Positions 1-7,332 are shown, counted from the first letter of the stretch. The stretch is 14,420 nucleotides of DNA from Candidatus Hydrogenedentota bacterium (GCA_903922535.1 CAIXUF010000044.1:1-14420); one strand, 5' to 3'. The notes: generated from the sequence alone by a model not told the origin. Translations and numbers: made by a program.

Positions 1-125
1 CCACCCTGCGCAGAATCGCCCTCAACCTCATCAAGAAAAACGAAAGACCACAGGTCTCACAGCGCCAGAAACGGATCCTCGCGGCCCTCGACACCGCATT
101 TCTCGAAGAATTGCTGGGAATTTAG
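1..125 (+). CDS. C-terminal fragment of an ISAs1-like transposase (cut by left edge)
   Basis: The frame that ends at the TAG at 123-125 reads TLRRIALNLIKKNE at its start and ends AFLEELLGI. The segment LRRIALNLIKK, then basic residues, an alanine-rich helix and a hydrophobic leucine-rich end, is what I know as the end of ISAs1-family (H-repeat associated, DDE) transposases. Only 40 codons are visible, so neither the catalytic DDE residues nor the start can be seen, and whether the gene is intact upstream is unknown. I found no convincing terminal inverted repeat or target duplication in 126-322, so the element's right end is not placed. It could also come from another IS4-superfamily group. 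The family call rests on recognition of this short tail only. Confidence 0.6.
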   Translation, partial: TLRRIALNLIKKNERPQVSQRQKRILAALDTAFLEELLGI

Positions 126-243
126 ATGCGTTTGCCCTGCCCCGCTTTCGCGGCCCCCATGCCGCTCCAGGCGGGCAGCCCCCGTGAAAGGCGTTTTCGG
201 GGAATCATCCCGCCAGCGGCCACGTCTTGCCCGGCAAAGAACA

Positions 244-280
244 GGCCGCCGGGAGGAAGAGTCAATCCACCCCGGCGGCC
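244..280 (-). terminator. Candidate terminator hairpin after the pseudopilin gene
   Basis: GGCCGCCGGG at 244-253 and CCCGGCGGCC at 271-280 form a perfect 10-bp inverted repeat around a 17-base loop. On the minus strand it lies 43 bases past the pseudopilin stop and is followed by TGTTCTTT, a weak U-rich tract. A second, shorter hairpin sits closer to the stop: GGACAG at 292-297 pairs with CTGTCC at 306-311. Together they look like a 3' end structure. The U tract is poor, so rho-independent termination is plausible but not certain. Confidence 0.45.
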
Positions 281-322
281 GTCAATGAATGGGACAGTCT
301 TTTGCCTGTCCGGATGATGCGA

Positions 323-1294
323 TCACAGCAGGGTCAACACGCCAATCACCTGCGCCATCGAGCCGTTCGTGGGCAAATCACCGTTCTTTTGGTATTTCTG
401 GAACTCCACGTGCCCGTCCATGTAAAGCACATTGGCGCCGCCGGGGATGTGGTTGAAGGCCGACACATTCGTTGCCACCTCGTCGAACATGACAAACAGC
501 GAACTCTGCGAGACATTCGCGGAACCCGCATTGTTGATGTCGGTGATGAGAAAGCGCTCGACGCCTTCGCGCAAACGGTAGACGGTGTTTCCGCCGCCGT
601 TGCCCAGGCCCGGGTGCGTCTGAGACAGGTCGGCGTCTTTGTCCGCGGCAGGCAACCCGCCGGATGTCTGCCCTTGGGCCAGCCCCATGAGCGTCGGATC
701 GGTGACGGTGCTGTCTATCGTTGCCCCAAGCTGTGTGAGCGCCGGGACCGTCTGGTCTATTCCGGTGGTGTTGCCGCCCAGCGCCGAGACCAACCCCCAA
801 AAGGTGAAGGAGCTGAGCGCGGCCGTGACCTGGTTGTTGTCGATCATCCAGCCCCAGTAGGTGTAGCTCTCATCAATGGCCCGCGCGCATTTGCCACCGT
901 TGCTCGAACTGTAGCCCAGGCACCACTGCCCGTTGGCGCCGTGCGCGTTCTTGAGCGTCTCGCTCAGGCCGGCTTTTGACGGGCAGAAGGCAATCGCCGG
1001 ATCCGTCAGGTATTCCGGATAGATCGTGAACGCATTCGGACCGCTGTCAATGCAGAACTTGAGCGCGCCGGTCTCATTCGGATAGCTGCCGATCTGCATC
1101 GGCGGAAAACTGCCCCTGGCCTCGTTCGAGTACATCTTGAACACCAGGCCCCACTGCTTCAGGTTGTTCTGACAGGAGGACCGGCGGGCCGCCTCGCGGG
1201 CGCGGGCAAGGGCCGGCAGCAGAATGGCCGCCAGAATGCCGATGATCGCGATCACCACAAGCAGTTCTATGAGAGTGAATCCTTTGTGCTTCAT
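323..1294 (-). CDS. Type II secretion/type IV-like pseudopilin with prepilin cleavage site
   Basis: This 323-residue protein starts [18 protein letters not shown]. That is a short basic leader, the prepilin peptidase cleavage site after Gly5, N-methylatable Phe6 and Glu10 (position +5 of the mature protein). A hydrophobic helix runs to about residue 28, then an amphipathic [20 protein letters not shown] segment. Near the C-terminus, [17 protein letters not shown] matches the processing-associated H-Xn-DG signature of the DUF1559-like pseudopilins that are multicopy in planctomycetes and relatives. Here the H-to-DG spacing is ten residues. The protein should be an inner-membrane-anchored subunit of a secretion or pilus-like fibre; its exact role is unknown. 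AAAAGGAG is well spaced before the ATG. A near-perfect sigma-54 promoter lies about 58 bases upstream, and the activator and kinase genes precede it on the same strand. Confidence 0.92.
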   Translation of the reverse strand: MKHKGFTLIELLVVIAIIGILAAILLPALARAREAARRSSCQNNLKQWGLVFKMYSNEARGSFPPMQIGSYPNETGALKFCIDSGPNAFTIYPEYLTDPAIAFCPSKAGLSETLKNAHGANGQWCLGYSSSNGGKCARAIDESYTYWGWMIDNNQVTAALSSFTFWGLVSALGGNTTGIDQTVPALTQLGATIDSTVTDPTLMGLAQGQTSGGLPAADKDADLSQTHPGLGNGGGNTVYRLREGVERFLITDINNAGSANVSQSSLFVMFDEVATNVSAFNHIPGGANVLYMDGHVEFQKYQKNGDLPTNGSMAQVIGVLTLL

Positions 1295-1334
1295 AATGGC
1301 TCCTTTTCAGTATGTTGCAGGCGCCTAATCTCGA

Positions 1335-1378
1335 CACCCGGCAACGCAGAAGCAAGAGCCGTGCCAGTGCGCCGGGTG
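1335..1378. promoter_or_regulatory. Inverted repeat bracketing the sigma-54 promoter (possible operator)
   Basis: CACCCGGC at 1335-1342 and GCCGGGTG at 1371-1378 are perfect 8-bp inverted complements. The 28 bases between them hold the whole -24/-12 element. The left arm falls on the predicted start of transcription near 1340 and the right arm just upstream of -24. A dimeric repressor or a DNA-bending protein could bind the two arms, or the arms could form a hairpin. An 8-bp GC-rich match could also be chance in DNA of this composition. Confidence 0.35.
1351..1366 (-). promoter_or_regulatory. Sigma-54 (-24/-12) promoter of the pseudopilin gene
   Basis: Read on the minus strand the site is TGGCACGGCTCTTGCT. 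It matches the RpoN consensus TGGCACG-N4-TTGCW at every defined position, with the invariant GG (1365-1364) and GC (1353-1352) separated by the required 10 bases. By convention transcription would start near 1340, giving a leader of about 46 bases that contains the AAAAGGAG ribosome-binding site at 1307-1300. It points at the pseudopilin gene and lies just past a gene for a sigma-54 activator. Such a promoter is silent without an NtrC-type ATPase, so the pseudopilin should be expressed only when an activator, most likely the neighbour, is switched on. Confidence 0.88.
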
Positions 1379-1555
1379 CCCTTGGTCAGGCGAAATTCGA
1401 AAAAAACGGAGGCTTCCAAAACAGGCGACGGCAAGGAGAAAAACGCAAACAACCATGATGACCCGGCGGAGCGGAAGCGCCACGCAAATCTATCCCCGGG
1501 GCTGCTCTTCACGGGCGGGTAAAGACTTCAGACGCGCTCATCAATGTTTGTGTTC

Positions 1556-1603
1556 TTGCAGAATTGCAATGGAGGGGGGGAGGGGCGTCTCGCATTTTTG
1601 CAA
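1556..1603. promoter_or_regulatory. Candidate upstream activator site (TTGCA dyads)
   Basis: TTGCA at 1556-1560 and TGCAA at 1565-1569 form a perfect dyad around GAAT. Inside it lies the 8-bp palindrome ATTGCAAT (1563-1570). A third TTGCAA occurs at 1598-1603, and TCTTGCA (1554-1560) is the inverse of TGCAAGA (1599-1605). The cluster is about 215-265 bases upstream of the predicted start of the pseudopilin transcript, a normal distance for sigma-54 enhancer sites that work by DNA looping. Which protein binds cannot be read from sequence. The site also lies just past the stop of the activator gene, so a role in that transcript's 3' end is possible. A G-rich run (1571-1585) sits between the dyad and the third copy. 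Confidence 0.35.
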
Positions 1604-1631
1604 GAGGTGCCGGGACGGCAAGCCAGCCGTG

Positions 1632-3011
1632 TCAGGGGGCGGACCTGTCTGACTCGCGAATGTCGAAGTCCGCCATCTTCCGATAAAGCGTGGATGGGTT
1701 GATGTTCATGCGTCGGGCGGCCTCTTCCTTGTTGCCACCGCACTCGGCAATGACGCGCAGCAGGAAGTCGCGCTCAAAATACCGGACTGCTGCCCGCATG
1801 TCATCGGGCGCGGCTGCGGATGTGGCCGCGGTGTCGAAACCACCGGACATGTTCTCCGGCAGTTCGGCCGGCGTGATATATTCCCCGTGGCTCAGAATCA
1901 TGGCGCGTTCGATGACATTGCGCAGTTCGCGCACGTTGCCGGGCCATGCGTATGCCAGCAGGCACCGCATGGCCTCCTGGGTCAGCCCCAGACACTGTCG
2001 TTTCAGTTCGCCGTTCAGCTTCTGCACAAGATGCTCCACCAGCGCCGGAATGTCGGAACGGCGATCGCGCAGGGGGGGAATCGTGAGCTCAAACACGGCG
2101 ATGCGGAAATACAGGTCGGTCCGAAACTGGCCCGTTTCCGAGAGCCTGCGCAGGTCCTTGTTGGTGGCGGCAATGATGCGCGCACCCAGGGACTTCATCT
2201 TCGAACCGCCGACCGGCGTGAACTCTTTCTGTTCGAGCACGCGCAGCAGCTTGGCCTGCAGCATCATTGGCATTTCACCGATCTCGTCCAGAAGAATGGT
2301 GCCGTCACCGGCCAGTTCAAAGTAGCCCGCGCGGTCGCCCACGGCGCCCGTGAACGCCCCGCGCACATGGCCGAACAGCTCGCTTTCGAGAAGCGCCTCG
2401 GGTATGCCGGCACAGTTTATGGCAACAAACGGCCTGTCTTTTGTCCCACCCAACGCGTGGATTGCCCGCGCCGCAAGCTCCTTGCCCGTGCCCGATTCGC
2501 CCGTAATCAGCACCGTGCTGCGGGTGGCGGCGACTTCCTCAATATGACGCAGGGTGGTCTTTAGGGACTCGCTCTGGCCGACCATGGGCGACGAATCCGT
2601 GCTGCGCGACAGTTGCCGCCGAAGCACCTGCACCTCGCGCGTAAGTTCCTTGAGTTCGGCCAGGCGCCGGATCTTGCCGACCACATCCTCGAAAACGATG
2701 GGCTTCATGACATAGTCGCAGGCGCCCTTCCTGAAGGCGTTGATGGCCGTGTGCAGATCGGCATAGGCGGTGAGCATGATCACCCGCAGATCGGGCCGCA
2801 GGCGCATCAAGCTGTCAAGCGCGTCGATGCCGTTCATGCCCGGCATCATGATGTCACACAGCACTATGTCCGGGTCCCAGTTCTCGAGAACCGCCAGTCC
2901 CTGCTCGCCTGAGGCGGCCGTGCGGCAATCCATTTCCCGACGGCGCAGAAGCCCGGCCAGGTCCTCGCGGAACAGCTCTTCGTCGTCTATCAGCAGGACT
3001 TTTGTTGTCAC
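1632..3011 (-). CDS. NtrC-family response regulator, sigma-54 activator
   Basis: This is a 459-residue three-domain activator. Residues 1-120 are a receiver domain with acidic pair D9/D10, phospho-acceptor D53 in CDIMMPG, T81 and K103. Residues 140-385 are an AAA+ sigma-54 interaction domain: Walker A GESGTGKE (171-178), ELFGH (211-215), the sigma-54-contacting loop GAFTGA (218-223), Walker B ILLDEIGEM (239-247) and FRTDLYFRI (296-304). Residues about 405-448 are a Fis-type helix-turn-helix (GNKEEAARRMNINPSTLYRKM). All motifs are intact, so it should hydrolyse ATP to open sigma-54 promoters. The start codon is GTG at 3011-3009, overlapping the kinase stop as GTGA, with GGAG nearby; the pair is probably translationally coupled. 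The likely target is the promoter at 1351-1366 of the next gene. The arrangement resembles PilR, but identity with PilR is not claimed. Confidence 0.95.
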   Translation of the reverse strand: MTTKVLLIDDEELFREDLAGLLRRREMDCRTAASGEQGLAVLENWDPDIVLCDIMMPGMNGIDALDSLMRLRPDLRVIMLTAYADLHTAINAFRKGACDYVMKPIVFEDVVGKIRRLAELKELTREVQVLRRQLSRSTDSSPMVGQSESLKTTLRHIEEVAATRSTVLITGESGTGKELAARAIHALGGTKDRPFVAINCAGIPEALLESELFGHVRGAFTGAVGDRAGYFELAGDGTILLDEIGEMPMMLQAKLLRVLEQKEFTPVGGSKMKSLGARIIAATNKDLRRLSETGQFRTDLYFRIAVFELTIPPLRDRRSDIPALVEHLVQKLNGELKRQCLGLTQEAMRCLLAYAWPGNVRELRNVIERAMILSHGEYITPAELPENMSGGFDTAATSAAAPDDMRAAVRYFERDFLLRVIAECGGNKEEAARRMNINPSTLYRKMADFDIRESDRSAP

Positions 3012-4954
3012 GCAACATCTCCGTTTGAATCACCCGGCACCGGCAATGCGGTGTCGGTCACGGGAAGCAAAACGTGAAAACAGGCGCCGCCGTCGGGATT
3101 GTTTTCAAAAACAATCCTGCCTTTGTGGCTGGCGATGATGGATTGGGCGATATTGAGGCCCAGCCCCATCCCGTCGGCCTTGGAGGTGTAAAATGCGTTA
3201 AACATCTTGCTTTGCGCCTCATCCGTGATGCCTGTTCCCGTGTCGCGAAACGCCACACCGACCATGTCCCCGGCAATGCGCGTGCTGACCGTCAGCACCC
3301 CGCCATCCGGCATGGCCTCAAGCGCGTTTAACCCGAGATTCAGAAAAACCTGAATCAACTGGTCGGGTGTCGCTGTCACCGTGGGTAAATCAGACGCAAG
3401 TTCCATGCCAATCTGGCAGCGCTTGGCCCGCTCATGAAAACGAACCACGTCCAAGGCCTCGGCCACCAGGCCATTGACGTTGCACGCCGTCAGTTCCAGG
3501 CGCGGCGGGCGCGAAAAACGGGCGACTCCGTAGACAATCCGCGAGATCCGGGAGATCTGCCGCTGCAAAACATCAACGCTCTCCCGCCAGAACGAGGGAT
3601 CATCTTTCTCCTGCATAAGATTGAGGCGGGTGGACAGGGAGGCGAGCGGATTGCCGATTTCATGCGCCAGACCGGCCGCGACAACGCCCAGGGTGAGGAG
3701 TTTGCTGGATCGCAGCAGTTCAACCTCCTCGCGTTTGCGGTCCGTGATGTCGAGGCCGAAGGAAATTGTGCCCGTGACCTGACCGCCTTCAATCACTTCA
3801 CTGTTGCTCCAGGCGATTTGGCGGTCTTCGCCCGATTTTGCCCGTATCGGCCCCTCCAGGTGCTTCGGGAGTCCCTCCGTCACACTGGCCAGCAGTCTCT
3901 CTTTGGTGCCCGGATAGTGATCCGGCGGCATCAGCGTTTCGAACCAGCCGCGCTCCCGAAGTTCCTCATGGGTATAGCCCGTGATGCGTTCGGCCGTCTC
4001 GTTGAACACTTTAAGCTTCCGGTCATTGTCCAGCCCAATCACAATGACATTGGCGGTGTGGATGAGGTTCTCTGCATAATCGCGCGCCGCCTCCGCCTTT
4101 CTTTCCGCAAGTTTGCGCTGCCGCATCTCGTCAAGCAGCCCCTGGTGTTTGGCCTGCAGGTTCGTCCGCGAATCCACCAAACCGCCAATGGCGTAGTAAA
4201 GCGCCGCGAACAGCAGAAAGATTCCGCCCACCAGGACAAACCATCTCAGGTTGCCGCGCACCATGGAGTTGTTGCCCACGATCATCCAGTTGTCGAAGGC
4301 GCGGACATCCTTCGTCATGTCCAGAACGACCGTCATGACGAGAAAGACGCCTGCGAGAATCAGGACGTTTCGCACAAACGGCTTTTCCGGCACCGATCGG
4401 ATAAGCAACACGGCGGGCAAATTCAATATTAGAACCGCCGGCACGGTCATAACATTCGACACAAACGGCGGATGCCATAACTGATCAACGAAGTGACCGG
4501 CCAATTCAATTGCCAGGGCACTGACGATGGCAATCGTCACACTTTGCGTCATTCTGGCGCGGCCCGACCAAGGAAACGCGGTGTCTCCATTCCGCTCCCA
4601 AGCTTGCGGGAAAACCGGGTCAAGGTTCTCGTTTACCGGAACGGGGAGCGTGGAATCGACTGAAGAACCGCCCAGGGCGCGTTCCACCATCAACTCGGCC
4701 TCGCCCGGCTGAATAGGCAGGGAGATGTAGCCATGCACCCCCTGGCGCATCGCGTCCACCGCCGCGGGGATATCCGCGGCGGCCGCCAGCACCAGCGCGG
4801 GACGTTCCCGCGCCTCGCGCACGGCGCGCACGCGATCATCGGTGATCACGGCGTCGCCGCCGTCCGGGACGAGGACATGACCCGCCGCGCGAAGCATCCT
4901 CTCCAGCGCGACCCGGTTTGCCCCGTCGCGGATATGCAACGAAATTGAGGCCAT
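3008..4954 (-). CDS. Membrane sensor histidine kinase with N-terminal degenerate receiver and PAS domain
   Basis: The protein has 648 residues. Residues 1-95 look like a receiver fold that has lost key residues (see findings). Four hydrophobic segments follow at about 138-155, 170-186, 195-212 and 236-257. A charged helix (about 265-295) leads to a PAS domain (about 295-405; VIGLDNDRKLKVFNETAERITGYT, ending in the typical ITDRK). The dimerization/phosphoacceptor helix has H431 in HEIGNPL. The ATPase domain has an N box (NLGLNALEAM, 539-548), G1 DTGTGI (571-576), an F-box-like FNAFYTSK and G2 GMGLGL (595-600). It should autophosphorylate and pass phosphate to D53 of the overlapping regulator. 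Its signal is unknown; with hardly any extracytoplasmic loops it may sense the membrane, or a ligand bound to the PAS domain. The start ATG at 4954 lacks a strong Shine-Dalgarno sequence, so a start a little further in is possible, but the receiver-like region argues for this one. Confidence 0.93.
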   Translation of the reverse strand: MASISLHIRDGANRVALERMLRAAGHVLVPDGGDAVITDDRVRAVREARERPALVLAAAADIPAAVDAMRQGVHGYISLPIQPGEAELMVERALGGSSVDSTLPVPVNENLDPVFPQAWERNGDTAFPWSGRARMTQSVTIAIVSALAIELAGHFVDQLWHPPFVSNVMTVPAVLILNLPAVLLIRSVPEKPFVRNVLILAGVFLVMTVVLDMTKDVRAFDNWMIVGNNSMVRGNLRWFVLVGGIFLLFAALYYAIGGLVDSRTNLQAKHQGLLDEMRQRKLAERKAEAARDYAENLIHTANVIVIGLDNDRKLKVFNETAERITGYTHEELRERGWFETLMPPDHYPGTKERLLASVTEGLPKHLEGPIRAKSGEDRQIAWSNSEVIEGGQVTGTISFGLDITDRKREEVELLRSSKLLTLGVVAAGLAHEIGNPLASLSTRLNLMQEKDDPSFWRESVDVLQRQISRISRIVYGVARFSRPPRLELTACNVNGLVAEALDVVRFHERAKRCQIGMELASDLPTVTATPDQLIQVFLNLGLNALEAMPDGGVLTVSTRIAGDMVGVAFRDTGTGITDEAQSKMFNAFYTSKADGMGLGLNIAQSIIASHKGRIVFENNPDGGACFHVLLPVTDTALPVPGDSNGDVA

Positions 4955-5007
4955 GCCTTAACCCTACACCCGGACACCCCGGAAGCACAAGATGCCGTGC
5001 CGTGAGA

Positions 5008-5013
5008 TATACT
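5008..5013 (+). promoter_or_regulatory. Possible -10 element ahead of the methyltransferase-fucosidase operon
   Basis: TATACT lies 60 bases before the methyltransferase ATG in the 118-base gap between divergent genes. I see no convincing -35 hexamer 16-18 bases upstream. A small hairpin (TGGCC 5032-5036, GGCCA 5041-5045) would fall in the leader. The call rests on one hexamer and on position. Confidence 0.25.
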
Positions 5014-5072
5014 GGCGATTGAAAATCGGTCTGGCCTCAGGGCCAAAAGCGACGCGACAGGGAGAAGCACGC

Positions 5073-5894
5073 ATGAGTCATGCCTATGTGCACGGGTATC
5101 ATGATCGGGAGAATCTGCGCCTGCAGGACCAGGCCTCCACACTGGCAGACCTGCTGCACGCCGACACCGTTTATCCCGCTGGCAGCCGGGTGCTGGAGGC
5201 CGGGTGCGGCGTGGGCGCGCAAACGGTCACCCTCGCGGCCAACAGCCCCGGCGCGCACATCACCTCCGTCGACATATCGGAAAGCTCCGTGGCCGAAGCG
5301 CGCCGCAGGGTGGAGGAGGCGGGTTTCACCAAGGTGGCCTTTCAGCAGGGGGACATCTTCAATCTGCCCTTCGGGGCCGAGGCATTTGACCACATCTTTG
5401 TCTGCTTCGTGCTGGAGCACCTTCCCCGGCCCGTGGACGCGCTGCTCCGGCTGAAGGAACACCTGCGGCCCGGCGGCTCCATCACCGTCATTGAGGGCGA
5501 TCACGGCTCCGCCTATTTCCATCCCGACAGCGACGCCGCCCGGCGCGCCATTCAATGCCAGGTGGAACTTCAGCGACGCGCGGGAGGCAACGCGCTCATA
5601 GGAAGGGAGCTTTACCCCCTCCTGCACCGGGCGGGATACGACGTCATCCGGGTCTCCCCGCGCATGGTTTATGTCGACGGCGGCAAGCCCGCACTGATCG
5701 ACGGGTTCACGCGCAAGACCTTCACCGCCATGATCGAAGGCGTGCGCGAACCCGCCCTCCAGTCCGGTATCATTGACCCATCCGCGTTTGATCAGGGCAT
5801 CCGCGACCTGTACCGGACCGCCGCGCACGACGGCGTCTTTTGTTATACGTTCTTCAAGGCCGTGGGATACAAAGCACAGGAGGTTACGACATGA
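5073..5894 (+). CDS. Class I SAM-dependent methyltransferase
   Basis: This 273-residue protein has a Rossmann-fold methyltransferase core: motif I VLEAGCGVGAQT (40-51), acidic D67 at the end of strand 2 (SVDIS) for the SAM ribose, the motif QGDIFNLPF (92-100), FDHIFVCFVLEHL (105-117) and LRPGGS (131-136). The remaining C-terminal half (EGDHGSAYFHPDSDAA onward) is probably the substrate lid and gives no clue to the acceptor. There is no signal peptide, so it acts in the cytoplasm, most likely on a small molecule. I chose ATG 5073 over the longer frame from 4992 because AGGGAG sits 8 bases before it and the extra 27 residues look non-coding. The stop overlaps the fucosidase start (ATGA), so the two are cotranscribed and coupled. 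The link to fucose chemistry is only from context. Confidence 0.88.
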   Translation: MSHAYVHGYHDRENLRLQDQASTLADLLHADTVYPAGSRVLEAGCGVGAQTVTLAANSPGAHITSVDISESSVAEARRRVEEAGFTKVAFQQGDIFNLPFGAEAFDHIFVCFVLEHLPRPVDALLRLKEHLRPGGSITVIEGDHGSAYFHPDSDAARRAIQCQVELQRRAGGNALIGRELYPLLHRAGYDVIRVSPRMVYVDGGKPALIDGFTRKTFTAMIEGVREPALQSGIIDPSAFDQGIRDLYRTAAHDGVFCYTFFKAVGYKAQEVTT

Positions 5895-7264
5895 AGAAGT
5901 TTATCGCACTCATTTTGGGGACGCTTCTGATGGCGGTTGGGTGCAGGAGCGCCCAGGGGACTGCCGCCGATTCCGGCCCAAAGCCCCCCGTTGCCAATAA
6001 CGGCACAGCCCCGGAATCGGTGGCCGTGCCCGGCACCCCGCAGGATCAGGACGCCCGCATGCAGTGGTGGCGCGACGCGAAGTTCGGCCTCTTCCTCCAC
6101 TGGGGACCGGCCAGCGTCAACGGAACGGAGATCAGTTGGTCCCGCGCGGGCCATCCTTTCGACCACCCCAGTGACACGGCCGTGGTGCCGCCCGCGGTCT
6201 ACGACAACCTGTACAAACAGTTCAACCCGGTAAAGTTCGACGCCGACGCCTGGATGCGCATGGCCAAGGACGCCGGCATGAAGTATGTCGTCTTCATCAC
6301 CAAGCACCACGACGGCTTCTCCATGTGGCCCACCGCACTGCGCCCGGACTACAGCATCATGGCCGGCCCCTTCAAACGCGACCTCTGCAAGGAAATCTCT
6401 GACGCCGCGCACAAGGAAGGGCTCAAACTCGGCTGGTACTACTCCACCCGCGACTGGACCCATCCTGACTATCTCGTCGGCGACAACAGCAAGTACGACG
6501 CCTTCTACCGCGGCCAGGTGCGCGAACTGCTCTCCAACTACGGCCGCGTCGATGTCATGTGGTTCGATCACGTCGCCGGCAACTGGCGCGACTACAAGTT
6601 CCAGGAACTCTTCGACATGCTCCACCAGTTGCAGCCGGGCATCCTGGTCAACGACCGCGCCGCGCGCTTCATCCGTCCGACGGAGGACAAGCCCGCGCCC
6701 GGACTCGTGCCGATGGTCAACGGCGATTTCGACACGCCCGAACAGCGCATCGGCAAGTTCCAGTACGGACGCGCCTGGGAATCCTGCGTCACCATGACCG
6801 AGTGCAAGGACGGCGGCGGCTGGTCCTACCGGCCCGACGGCCGCACCCGCAGTTTCGAGGAATGCCTGCGCATGCTCGTGCAAACCGTCACCGGTGACGG
6901 CAACCTGCTGCTCAACGTTGGCCCCATGCCCACCGGCGAGATCGATCCCAAACAAATTGAAGCGCTCCACCAGATGGGTGAATGGCTCCGCAAATACGGC
7001 GAAACCATTTACGGCACCCGCGGCGGCCCCATCCCCAACGGCGAATGGGGTGGATGCACCACCAAAGGCGGCAAGCTGTGGGTCCACGTTCTTCAGTGGC
7101 CCGGTGAAACGCTCCGCATCGGCGCCCTCGCCGCAAAGGTCCAGTCCTCAAAAGTCCTCACCGGCGGCGAAGCCAAGGTGGCGCAAACGCCAGACCACCT
7201 CGAAATCACTCTGCCCGCCGCGCAGCGCGACCCACTGGATACCATCATCGAATTGACTCTGTAG
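5891..7264 (+). CDS. Alpha-L-fucosidase, GH29, probable lipoprotein
   Basis: This 457-residue protein starts MKKFIALILGTLLMAVGC, a basic then hydrophobic signal with Cys18 in a lipobox-like AVGC, followed by a loose Ser/Pro/Ala linker. That suggests an exported, lipid-anchored enzyme, although Ala at -3 is not ideal. The GH29 barrel starts near residue 58: KFGLFLHWG (64-72), KYVVFITKHHDGF (131-143), LGWYYS (180-185), and VMWFD with D226 as the expected nucleophile. FDTPEQ (280-285) holds Glu284, a candidate acid/base. SFEECLRMLVQTVTGDGNLLLNVGP (321-345) is the usual end of the barrel, and a beta-rich C-terminal domain runs from about 375. Length is normal for the family. The enzyme releases terminal L-fucose by a retaining mechanism. 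The ATGA overlap with the upstream methyltransferase indicates one operon. The longer in-frame start at 5840 lies inside the methyltransferase and would hide the signal peptide. Confidence 0.95.
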   Translation: MKKFIALILGTLLMAVGCRSAQGTAADSGPKPPVANNGTAPESVAVPGTPQDQDARMQWWRDAKFGLFLHWGPASVNGTEISWSRAGHPFDHPSDTAVVPPAVYDNLYKQFNPVKFDADAWMRMAKDAGMKYVVFITKHHDGFSMWPTALRPDYSIMAGPFKRDLCKEISDAAHKEGLKLGWYYSTRDWTHPDYLVGDNSKYDAFYRGQVRELLSNYGRVDVMWFDHVAGNWRDYKFQELFDMLHQLQPGILVNDRAARFIRPTEDKPAPGLVPMVNGDFDTPEQRIGKFQYGRAWESCVTMTECKDGGGWSYRPDGRTRSFEECLRMLVQTVTGDGNLLLNVGPMPTGEIDPKQIEALHQMGEWLRKYGETIYGTRGGPIPNGEWGGCTTKGGKLWVHVLQWPGETLRIGALAAKVQSSKVLTGGEAKVAQTPDHLEITLPAAQRDPLDTIIELTL

Positions 7265-7292
7265 CCACGTCCACACAGAACCCGCAGGATTC

Positions 7293-7332
7293 GTCCGTGC
7301 CCGTCCGTGTGTGTCCGTGTGCGTCCGTGTTG
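7293..7332. repeat. Four 10-bp tandem units (GTCCGTG core)
   Basis: GTCCGTG occurs at 7293, 7303, 7313 and 7323, an exact 10-base period, with three variable bases between cores (CCC, TGT, TGC). The array lies in the 82-base gap between the convergent fucosidase and DUF72 genes. It has no reading frame of its own and no strong hairpin. Similar short arrays are common in gaps of large environmental genomes. Mechanism and function are unknown. Confidence 0.85.

Noticed and set aside
180..202. Hairpin CCCCG/CGGGG as the right end of the insertion sequence
   Set aside because: It is a short internal dyad with mismatches, not a terminal repeat, and the partner end is outside the window.
227..979. 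250-codon plus-strand open frame over the pseudopilin gene
   Set aside because: It lies antisense to a clear pseudopilin and has a low-complexity His/Val/Arg-rich composition without motifs; such shadows are expected in GC-rich DNA.
1615..1630. Terminator hairpin after the response regulator (ACGGC/GCCGT)
   Set aside because: Only a 5-bp stem and no U tract follows on the minus strand.
3434..4432. 332-codon plus-strand frame over the histidine kinase
   Set aside because: Antisense shadow of PAS and kinase codons; no recognisable domain and no ribosome-binding site.
4992..5072. Longer N-terminus for the methyltransferase (27 extra residues)
   Set aside because: The extra residues look non-coding, would overlap the likely promoter, and a good AGGGAG precedes the ATG at 5073.
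5843..7087. 414-codon minus-strand frame over the fucosidase
   Set aside because: It is long only because high third-position GC removes stops on the complement. The composition (Val, Glu, Gly, His) is that of a complement frame, while GH29 motifs fill the other strand.
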